This document shows, in pieces, positions 12,349 through 20,525 of a stretch of 30,199 nt of DNA (positions within the stretch are counted from its first letter, which is position 1; every line of letters starts with the position of its first letter). Source of the stretch: a virus; the IMG/VR virus record IMGVR_UViG_3300042312_000034, positions 1 to 30,199 of that record; one strand, 5' to 3'. The notes under the pieces are model-generated. The model worked only from the letters and a program-made list of their open reading frames with translations, was not told the origin of the DNA and ran no database searches. A program made the translations under genes and the position numbers.

Positions 12349-15300
12349 TTAGCGATACATTTGAGTAAGTCGTTCAATCCTTGCCTTACGACGATCAGCA
12401 GCTCGTGCAGCATCATCAATACGACCTTGACGCATCATATTCTTATTAGTCAGTGACTCTTGAATAGAGCGCCACATCGGTTCATTTTCTTGCTGCATAC
12501 GAAGTTCAGCAGCCTTCTGAGCTTGAGACATGATGTCATTCATTACTGAATAGACTTCACTTTGAGCTGCTTGTATCTCCTCAGATGGACGACCTTGTAC
12601 TCGCATTGCACGAATACGATCCAACTGATCGTTATACTTTTTGTTCTTACTGAGTTTATCGAACTCCTTCCACAGTTGTTGTTCACCGATGTACTTATAC
12701 AGTACTTCACGTTCCTGTGGGGTGTATTCGTGGTTACCAGAGGAGTCTTTACGAATCATTTGGATACCATCCCAACCACTATCGATCAACCACTGACGCC
12801 AAGGCTCAGTACCTTCACTGATCTTAACTGGGTTAACAGCATTAAGAGCACGTAGGACTGGGTTATCGATATCGTTTACAGGCTTACCTGTGTAAATATC
12901 AATCTGTTCAGGAAGCTGACTGGAGAAGCCAGGCAGTCTGTTCTTAACATAACCTACAAGGTCATTGTAGATATCCTTTTGGGAACTAGTGATGGCATTA
13001 TTAACAACACCAAGAGCACCAGACATAGGGATAGCAGATCGTGTTTGATTAGCAAGATAGCGAGAGATAGCAGTCTCATCACCGTTAGCAATGGAAACAA
13101 TAGGCTCTAAACCAGCAACCCAGGTCTTATTAACAAATGTAGCAGCAAGAGTCCACGCTAATTTTTTACCAAAGTCCTCAGTCAGAGTAGAGCCGATATC
13201 ACGGGAGTAATAAGCAAGGTCGCCAACAAGAGTAAGGATAGTGTCGAGGGGTTCATAACCAGCATAGCTTACCCACTTACCAGCAACATTGATGGTTTTA
13301 GGTTGCCAGTTAAAGTTATCACGCATCTTCCTACGCTCACCATCATTAACAGGACCATTGCCACGAATGTTACCAGCAAGAGCGTATCCCATCATAGACG
13401 TAGACAGCAGTGCACCAAAGGCTACACGACCACGGTATTCAGCTTCTAGGCCCTTGAAGATAGCCATACCATTAGGTACGCCATCATAAGCAATACCGTG
13501 CTCCATAAGAGCATCTTTAATCTTGTCGATGTCATCACCAGCCCACAGTACTTTAGAGTACTTATTCATACCAGGTAGGGTGGCAATAGGAGTATAAGAC
13601 ATCGCCATCTTAACACCATTAACACCTGTACTAGGGAACATAAAGAAGCCCTTTAGGAGTGGAAACTTGTTGATACCACGTGTAATAGCAGTAGCTAGCT
13701 CACTATCCAAGTTAAGTGCAATCTCCCCAGCAGCATTCTTAGCAGCAGCATCAGTGAGGTTACCGAGAGCATCAAACGCTTCATTATAAGCAATCTTCTC
13801 AGCCTTAGCCAACTGTTGTGCTAGTTCAGATCCCCTGTAACCAATACCAAAAAGTTCATCCCATGCACGTGCACGAGCCATTTGAGAGGCTATAGTGCTT
13901 TGTACAAAAGCATCAGCACTAATCATTGCATTGGTGCCATACTTGGCCCAACGCCAGTTACCAAGGTCATACAAGAACCTAGCTGAACGGTATTGGAACA
14001 ACTGACCCCAGTTACCGTCCTTCTCCCACACCTGTTCCATATCAGCAAGGGTGTCCCAAAGGTTAGGGTTATAGTCAGTAACAAGGTCTTCACGAGCTAG
14101 TTCACGGAAGTCCATAGTTGCATCATTACCCCACTTACCGTTATTCCAGGTACGCTTGAAGGTGTCCCAAGAAGTACCAAGCGCCCGTTTATTAACAGTC
14201 AAAAATGAACCGTAAATATAGGTTGCCCTACGAAGGTCATCAACGGTGTTCCTTCCCATCAGCATACCGATACCAGTACCAAGATATGCATTGCTAGTAC
14301 GGAGCGTAAGTGATACAGTGTTACCAGTGATAGCTTTGACAGCTGAGATGCCAGACAACACATTGTTGTACACCACTGCCCATGCACCTTGTGCAAAGGC
14401 ATTCAAACCACCGTCACTATTATAGATAAGACCCATAGGGCTTGTTTGCTTAGCACTCCACTTCATCAGCTTATCAAGAGAGTCCACATCGCCCTTAGAC
14501 AATGCAAATGCATCGATAAGGGGTTGAGCAGCATCAGGACGATCACGAGCAATAGTCCTAATCATATCCCGATAGCCTTGTGCTTGCAGGTTCTTCTCTC
14601 GTACCTTAAGGTCAAACTGTTCAGTGACCTGCCTAATAGCAGACTCCTTATCAGGTGCCTCTTTGAGGAACTTCTGCCAACGGTCTTGGTTCTTAAGTGC
14701 CCAACCTGCGATGTACTTATTAAGGGCGTACTCTTCCATAAGGAAGGCTAATCGATCACCAAGCATCTCAGTGGTACGGCCAAGGTCAGCAGTCTCAGGG
14801 AATGCCTTATAGCCCTCAGCAATGTCAGCTACTTCACGTCCTACGGTATCCATAGCACGAGCTGATGTTTCAGTAACAACTTGACCGATGTACTTATCAG
14901 TCAGTTCACGCATAGCAAAGCCAATAGCTTCTGCTTGAACATCGTTAACATACTTAATAGAGCGACCATCAAGCAAGTTCTTAACATCACGGTTATCAAG
15001 GAAGAGGTTCTTGAGATCAGATACCTTATCAGTACCGATGATGTCATTGTAGATCTTCCATGCAGCATCACTCATCTGAGCCTTAGTGTACCTAAAGCCC
15101 TCTACCGTTGCATCAAAGCTACCAGTAGCACGAGTGCCTTCAGCTAGGTCTTCGATGAGGTTACGGGATACAGCATTACCTTTACTAAGGTCGTAGTAGG
15201 CACGCTCAGAAAGGATAGGAGCAGGGGTACCACCACTGTTACCAAGCTTGATAGCAGTAGTGTCAGCCATGTTACGGGCAATGTTACCAGGAGGGATGCT

Positions 15301-16572
15301 AAGAGCAGCAGTAGAACCCTCAGGGAACATGTTAGGAGTGATCATAGGATCAGTGCCGCCAGCCCCTTCAGGATCGTCCATAAGGCGCCCTTTACCTACC
15401 TCATCGATCTGACTATCACGGCTGACCTGTTGACGCTCTACAAACGATTCTAGAGGGCTCTCAGTGAGGTCTGAGGCTCCGGTATCAGCGTACTGTTTAG
15501 TTAACGTGTCTAATTCGTTTTGTAATACTTTCACTTGAGATTTTATGTCATTGACAGCAGCAAGCTTAAATGCAAAAGTTTCAGCATCATCGGCAGGTAG
15601 TTCCCTCAACCTATCTACTTCTAAATTTAATTCATCTAATTGAGTATTTATTTCAGACAACCGAGTAGCAGTAGCAGCATCAGCATTAACCATCACCTCA
15701 GAGGACATGAACTCCTTAGCTGCTGTATCATTAGGCTTAAACCAATCCATTACTCCACGACCTGCAGCAGCAGAGTAACCAATGATATCACCAACAATGC
15801 TGATACCAGCTGATTCGTAGATGTTACGTTGACGACGTTGTTCAGGAGAGTCAGTATCCTTAACGACAAGTGCATCAGGAACAGGCAACCAAGGGGCTGC
15901 TTCTTTCACAATCGTCGATACTGTCTCACCCTCAGATTGATCACTGATAGCGTTAATAGCGACATCACCAGCAACGTTAATGCCAAGTGCAGAGAGACCA
16001 CGAGCAAGAGGACCACCAGCCATACCAGCAGTAGCAACACGTGATGCAGCACCAACACCAATACTAGGTACAAGGACAGAAGACACTTCCCTTACCTTTT
16101 GAAAGCCAGGGTTCTTGAACTTTGTCTTAGCATCCCAGGCGTCATCAATCCACTCAGCACCAGGGATACGACCAATGGCATCCATACCAAAGTCAATGAT
16201 ACCCATGCCAACGGATCCAAGACCCTCAAGGGTACGTTGAGCATAGGTACCTAGATCCTCACCAAGTGTAGCGTTAGGGTCACCGCTACCATAAATGAAG
16301 CCACTACCTCGATTGAGTGGTTGTTGTGGTTGTTGAGGCTGCTGTTGACCACCACCAGTAAGCTGTTGAACGGCTTGCTGTTGAGGTGACTTAACAGGTT
16401 GTACATTACCAGCAGCTTGGTTCTGAGCTGGTGTAGCCTCCTTGTACATTGTTTCAGGAGCTGTCTGAGGACTATAAGCTGGAGCTGCCTGTTGCAAGGC
16501 TTGCTCTTCAGCAAGTGCTTCAGCTTCTAGACGCTTCAGTTCTTCTTCATCCACATAAGGGGTACTAGTCAT
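12349..16572 (-). CDS. Internal virion protein, gp16-like, 1407 aa
   Basis: By size (T7 gp16 is 1318 aa), order and neighbours this is the largest ejected core protein, which extends the tail channel across the envelope so that DNA can enter. Residues 1-90 are Gln/Pro-rich. Residues 160-215 are Gly/Ala-rich and hydrophobic (SSVLVPSIGVGAASRVATA), a likely membrane-inserting part. A coiled coil follows at about 300-360 (TRLSEINTQLDELNLEVDRL). A hydrophobic stretch around 1090 (GALLSTSMMGYALAGNIRGN) and a basic C-terminus (RKARIERLTQMYR) are also seen. I see no lytic transglycosylase motif of the kind T7 gp16 has at its N-terminus; the wall-cutting function seems moved to the gp15-like protein upstream. 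The start overlaps that gene by four bases (ATGA). Confidence 0.88.
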   Translation of the reverse strand: MTSTPYVDEEELKRLEAEALAEEQALQQAAPAYSPQTAPETMYKEATPAQNQAAGNVQPVKSPQQQAVQQLTGGGQQQPQQPQQPLNRGSGFIYGSGDPNATLGEDLGTYAQRTLEGLGSVGMGIIDFGMDAIGRIPGAEWIDDAWDAKTKFKNPGFQKVREVSSVLVPSIGVGAASRVATAGMAGGPLARGLSALGINVAGDVAINAISDQSEGETVSTIVKEAAPWLPVPDALVVKDTDSPEQRRQRNIYESAGISIVGDIIGYSAAAGRGVMDWFKPNDTAAKEFMSSEVMVNADAATATRLSEINTQLDELNLEVDRLRELPADDAETFAFKLAAVNDIKSQVKVLQNELDTLTKQYADTGASDLTESPLESFVERQQVSRDSQIDEVGKGRLMDDPEGAGGTDPMITPNMFPEGSTAALSIPPGNIARNMADTTAIKLGNSGGTPAPILSERAYYDLSKGNAVSRNLIEDLAEGTRATGSFDATVEGFRYTKAQMSDAAWKIYNDIIGTDKVSDLKNLFLDNRDVKNLLDGRSIKYVNDVQAEAIGFAMRELTDKYIGQVVTETSARAMDTVGREVADIAEGYKAFPETADLGRTTEMLGDRLAFLMEEYALNKYIAGWALKNQDRWQKFLKEAPDKESAIRQVTEQFDLKVREKNLQAQGYRDMIRTIARDRPDAAQPLIDAFALSKGDVDSLDKLMKWSAKQTSPMGLIYNSDGGLNAFAQGAWAVVYNNVLSGISAVKAITGNTVSLTLRTSNAYLGTGIGMLMGRNTVDDLRRATYIYGSFLTVNKRALGTSWDTFKRTWNNGKWGNDATMDFRELAREDLVTDYNPNLWDTLADMEQVWEKDGNWGQLFQYRSARFLYDLGNWRWAKYGTNAMISADAFVQSTIASQMARARAWDELFGIGYRGSELAQQLAKAEKIAYNEAFDALGNLTDAAAKNAAGEIALNLDSELATAITRGINKFPLLKGFFMFPSTGVNGVKMAMSYTPIATLPGMNKYSKVLWAGDDIDKIKDALMEHGIAYDGVPNGMAIFKGLEAEYRGRVAFGALLSTSMMGYALAGNIRGNGPVNDGERRKMRDNFNWQPKTINVAGKWVSYAGYEPLDTILTLVGDLAYYSRDIGSTLTEDFGKKLAWTLAATFVNKTWVAGLEPIVSIANGDETAISRYLANQTRSAIPMSGALGVVNNAITSSQKDIYNDLVGYVKNRLPGFSSQLPEQIDIYTGKPVNDIDNPVLRALNAVNPVKISEGTEPWRQWLIDSGWDGIQMIRKDSSGNHEYTPQEREVLYKYIGEQQLWKEFDKLSKNKKYNDQLDRIRAMRVQGRPSEEIQAAQSEVYSVMNDIMSQAQKAAELRMQQENEPMWRSIQESLTNKNMMRQGRIDDAARAADRRKARIERLTQMYR

Positions 16573-19568
16573 AAGGTTTTACCATGTAGGAAACTGAAAC
16601 GCCGTCCATCCGGCAGTTGAATAACCAACTTATCTCCATGTTGTGTACGAGTTTTTGATACGATACGTGCTCCATTCTGGAGGAACACTTTAGATCCCTT
16701 AGCTGTGCCGTAATCAATACCGTGAGAACCACGGGCTACATGACCAGCAAAGGTATCAGTGACAGGAATACGACTCAAAGGAACACGTCCGAATTGAGGA
16801 TCATCAACAACGACAAAGTTATCTAGTGCTTTAGATGAAAACTCCCTAGCAAATTCATTCTGTGGTGTGTTAGGGTTGTCTTGTTGTTTAACATCTAAGT
16901 GAGGACCAGTAGAGGTAGGTCCAATGTTATCTGTGATGTAAGCAAGGGTGGGACGCATAAATGCTTGGTTACGTGCAGGAGTAGCTGCAGCAGCAGGTCT
17001 ATATGGTTGATCAACGTTGACACCCATCTGTTGCATCACACGAATGATCTTACTAGGATAGGCAGCTTCACCACCAGCATAGCCACCAGCTGCAATAGCT
17101 TCGATAGCTTGACGTGGTGTCTGAGCCCTTGACAGTCCAGGTGCATACCTAGGATCAGTCATGAGGTTCATGAAATCTCTAGCAGACTCAAGAGGAGAAG
17201 CATAGTCTCTCCAATAGGAACCGTTCTTTTGTGTACCTTGACCAGGACGTGCTTTGATGTTAAAGACATTATTCTTACCTGAGGTATACTTACCCCAGCC
17301 AGACTCCAATGCCCACATAGCAGCCATTACCTGGGGGAACTTAAACCCAGATGCAGTACCAAGGGATTGTACATCAGCATATCCACTGTTACCTGTACGT
17401 ACAGTAGCAGGTGCATTACCACTACCGATGATAGTAGTGTTAAGACGGTCTTGAGTAAGAGGTTGATCCAATATACGACGCAGCACAGGATCATTAATTT
17501 GATTCAGTTGATCCCTAAATCCTGGCTGGACCCGTTGACTAAGCCCTGCTGCTGCAAGTTGAGCATTAAGGATCTGAGTAGGACTCATACCAGGTACTGC
17601 CCTAGACAAATCAGTATAGATCTGTGGAATAGAAATAGGCTTACCACTGGCAATGCGATTATCAATATCCTTGAGTAGAGCAGGGCTAGCTAGTACTTCA
17701 GTGTTAATTACATTACTGTTAGCACGTACCTTCTTAACAACTTCAGAGGTAGTGATGACGTTGATAGCAGCAGGAGCACCAGGATGTTTACCAGGTGTAA
17801 AGGCAGCATAGAAAGCTTGTGTTTGACCTGTCTTTGCTTGAGAGGAAGCAATAACAGCAAACGCACCTTTCTTAGTTTCGATAGCAGTTAGAACATCCAG
17901 TCGTGCTTTATTAGCAGCAACAGCAGGTTCCATCGTCTTAGCGTACTGCTTGAACTTCTGGTTATACAACCTAAGTGCAAAATCAGATGCACCACGTAGG
18001 CTATAGTGAGCAGCACGGTTAGTACTATCACCAATCAAGTTCTGTTTGAGAGCATCGCTTAGTTCAGCTTTGATGGTCTCTTGTTTGATACCAGAATCAG
18101 ATCGTTGCTGATCTAGCTGCTGAGCACGTGTACGCCACGTCTCACGTACTTCAATAGGTACACCAGGTTGATCAACATCATCAGCAGTGAGAGTACCTTG
18201 TTCGTATTGCTCACGGAACTGCTTACCCCAGAAGTCAGCGTTTTGCTGTTCAGTGGTGAAGGCCAGATATGCTTTGAGACGATCAGTGTTGATGCCTTTT
18301 GTTGCTGACTCTTTGATGATAGATTGGAGGGTTTCTTCATTGGGGTTGTTGTTCTTTACCCAATCAAGTAACTGATCCTCTTGCTTCTTATTCTCACGAC
18401 GCGCTTGTGCTTCAACAAGCTGGAACTCAGACTCTTTATCTTTTTGTCTGGCATTACGTAGGTCGTCAACATCACGAGGAAAACGATCATACCAGCTACC
18501 TTGATCAGTCTGTGCCTCTTTAAGCATACGCTCAGCGTCAGCATCTGAGTAACGACTGGTATCAGCGAGTTCCTTAAAGATCTCAGCTTTAGCAATTGTG
18601 TTGCCGACAGGTGTTACACCATCTTCCCTGTAGCTACGTGAGGCGGTCCTAAATGCCTCAGTAAGGCTTTCTCCAGTCTTAGTACGTGACATACCACTAA
18701 AGGCATCATCACGCATCATGGAGGACTTATTGACTACATCAGATTTCCTAGCTGCTTCAATAAATGAACCATAAACTCCCCTCATCTTCATAAGGGCAGG
18801 TGCCATGAAATCAGCACTAAGACCAAAGACACCATTATCTTTCAGGAACTGCCCAAAGATCTCCTGCATTGCTGCGGTACGTTCTGGGGCAGTAACAGCC
18901 TTCATCTCATCCAGTCTGGATTGAGCGTAGTTAGGAAACTCAGCAGTGATGATCTCCATGTGAGCCTTAAGGCGACCGTAGTCACGTGCCTTATTGCCAC
19001 TGAGTAGGTTTGTAACAACAGTAGGATTCAATCCTCTAGCTTGATATCCTTCAGCAATTTGATCCTGTGCTTCACCACTTAGCTTAAGTAGTGTCTCAGC
19101 ATTAGTTACTGCTTGCTGGCGTTCCGGTGTGAAGCCACCAGTAGCTACTTCCATGTAGCCAGCCATCATATCAGACTCCTCTTTAACCTTACGATATTCA
19201 GTAAGGCCTTCGCTAAGAGTTGTGCTGAATTTGGCTAGACTTTCAAATGTAGCTTCTGCATTCTTACCACGCTGCAGCTCACTTTGAATGAGTGTTTGTG
19301 CATTCTTACTGATAGCTTCCTGACGTTTCTCAGAAAGCTTCTTTTCCCACTGATAGTTCTGATCACGATCTCGTGCTTCGATGCTGAGCTTACGTTCAAG
19401 CCCAGCACCATACTCGTCTCTAACCTGTTTAATGTCCCTACGGTTCTCTTCCATACCACGTATGATACGGCTGTCTCGTTCTTGCATCCTAGCAAGACCT
19501 TCCGTAGGTGCTTTAATAGGATCGAAACCTATACTCCGGGCGTACCCTCTGTAATTTACTTGATCCAT
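16569..19568 (-). CDS. Internal virion protein, gp15-like, with glucosaminidase and M23-like parts
   Basis: The 999-aa protein stands where T7 has gp15 (747 aa) and is longer because of a wall-degrading end. Residues 1-700 are mostly charged helices (KQVRDEYGAGLERKLSIEAR), the ejection-core part. Residues 735-855 match the glucosaminidase family, with Glu755 in MWALESGWGKYTSGKNNVFN. Residues 883-999 look like an M23 peptidase in altered order: STGPHLDVKQ (His890, Asp892), normally the last motif of M23, comes first, and HGIDYGTAKGSKV (Asp952) and FSFLHG (His995) come last. The protein probably opens a hole in the peptidoglycan during entry. Its glucosaminidase is a near relative of the endolysin's. 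It is followed by the gp16-like gene with a four-base overlap. Confidence 0.88.
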   Translation of the reverse strand: MDQVNYRGYARSIGFDPIKAPTEGLARMQERDSRIIRGMEENRRDIKQVRDEYGAGLERKLSIEARDRDQNYQWEKKLSEKRQEAISKNAQTLIQSELQRGKNAEATFESLAKFSTTLSEGLTEYRKVKEESDMMAGYMEVATGGFTPERQQAVTNAETLLKLSGEAQDQIAEGYQARGLNPTVVTNLLSGNKARDYGRLKAHMEIITAEFPNYAQSRLDEMKAVTAPERTAAMQEIFGQFLKDNGVFGLSADFMAPALMKMRGVYGSFIEAARKSDVVNKSSMMRDDAFSGMSRTKTGESLTEAFRTASRSYREDGVTPVGNTIAKAEIFKELADTSRYSDADAERMLKEAQTDQGSWYDRFPRDVDDLRNARQKDKESEFQLVEAQARRENKKQEDQLLDWVKNNNPNEETLQSIIKESATKGINTDRLKAYLAFTTEQQNADFWGKQFREQYEQGTLTADDVDQPGVPIEVRETWRTRAQQLDQQRSDSGIKQETIKAELSDALKQNLIGDSTNRAAHYSLRGASDFALRLYNQKFKQYAKTMEPAVAANKARLDVLTAIETKKGAFAVIASSQAKTGQTQAFYAAFTPGKHPGAPAAINVITTSEVVKKVRANSNVINTEVLASPALLKDIDNRIASGKPISIPQIYTDLSRAVPGMSPTQILNAQLAAAGLSQRVQPGFRDQLNQINDPVLRRILDQPLTQDRLNTTIIGSGNAPATVRTGNSGYADVQSLGTASGFKFPQVMAAMWALESGWGKYTSGKNNVFNIKARPGQGTQKNGSYWRDYASPLESARDFMNLMTDPRYAPGLSRAQTPRQAIEAIAAGGYAGGEAAYPSKIIRVMQQMGVNVDQPYRPAAAATPARNQAFMRPTLAYITDNIGPTSTGPHLDVKQQDNPNTPQNEFAREFSSKALDNFVVVDDPQFGRVPLSRIPVTDTFAGHVARGSHGIDYGTAKGSKVFLQNGARIVSKTRTQHGDKLVIQLPDGRRFSFLHGKTL

Positions 19569-19584
19569 TTTTACTGTTAGTTAG

Positions 19585-20523
19585 TTAATCTACTCCACCT
19601 ATGGAATTAATCCGCCCACCTGCTGTAGGAAGTGTACTTGGAAGTTTACTTGGTAGTGTAAAAGGATACCTATCCTTAGAGCCGATAGCTCCAGCAATAC
19701 TAGTCAAACCTTGAGTAGCTGCTCCCATCCAAGACCCAGTAGAAGATGCCATAGCACCTTTAACAGGCTTAGGACCGAAGTCAAACGCTTTAGGTTTACG
19801 TGGCTTGAGGTACTCAGCACGTGGTGTAGTAAGAGGTTTAGGTGGTTGTGGGAGACGATCAGGACGCAGCATACGGCTAGCTTCTGCTGCAAGATCGGCA
19901 CCAAACTTATCGTTAGCAATCTTACGTAGAGCAGCTCCTGTATCAGCCTTAGCACTCAACAGTGACTCAGCAAGGATAGCTTGGTTACGACCAAGAGCAG
20001 CAAATTCAGCTTGCTCCATCTTCTCTGCACTTCTACCTTGCTGACCTTTAACAGCAGCGGTGCCTTCAGACTGTAGTGCTTTGATGACAATATCTTGGTT
20101 CTGGAAGGCCATCTCTTTCATGGTGTCTTCCAGTTTACGGTATTCAGCTTCATTGGCGGCAGCTTGTGCCATCTGGTTGAAGGTTAACTGCTGACCGTAG
20201 ATCTGCTCAGACTTAGCGTATTGCTTCATCTGAGAAGCATACTCAAAGTCTTGAATCCTTAAGTTATACTGCCAATCTTGAAGGTTGGTAGCATCCTTAA
20301 ACGCGGCTAGAGTCTCCTCGTTTTGTTCATTAAGACGCCACTGTTTAGTACTGTGACGCCAATCAGCCATGGTACTACGTCTACCATAGCGCCAAGCTTG
20401 TGTATTATATTTATGCTGAGCCTCTATGGCTGCATTCTGTGCATCAGCTTCAGCCTGACCACCTAGGCCGCCCATAACGGCACTACCTATCCCAAGGATT
20501 GCGCTAATTGGATCAAATGCCAT
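19585..20523 (-). CDS. Internal virion protein, gp14-like, 312 aa
   Basis: Order (after tail tube B, before the gp15-like gene) and form point to the third ejected protein; T7 gp14 is 196 aa. The N-terminus is hydrophobic and Gly-rich (ISAILGIGSAVMGGLGGQAE), able to enter the outer membrane. Residues 24-200 form long charged helices (DWRHSTKQWRLNEQNEETLA, MKQYAKSEQIYGQQLTFNQM). The C-terminal 90 residues are Pro- and Gly-rich (RPDRLPQPPKPLTT, then GGRINSIGGVD). A full Shine-Dalgarno (AGGAGGT) lies inside the last codons of tail tube B and decides the start. The extra length over T7 lies mainly in the Pro-rich tail. Confidence 0.85.
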   Translation of the reverse strand: MAFDPISAILGIGSAVMGGLGGQAEADAQNAAIEAQHKYNTQAWRYGRRSTMADWRHSTKQWRLNEQNEETLAAFKDATNLQDWQYNLRIQDFEYASQMKQYAKSEQIYGQQLTFNQMAQAAANEAEYRKLEDTMKEMAFQNQDIVIKALQSEGTAAVKGQQGRSAEKMEQAEFAALGRNQAILAESLLSAKADTGAALRKIANDKFGADLAAEASRMLRPDRLPQPPKPLTTPRAEYLKPRKPKAFDFGPKPVKGAMASSTGSWMGAATQGLTSIAGAIGSKDRYPFTLPSKLPSTLPTAGGRINSIGGVD

Positions 20524-20525
20524 AA

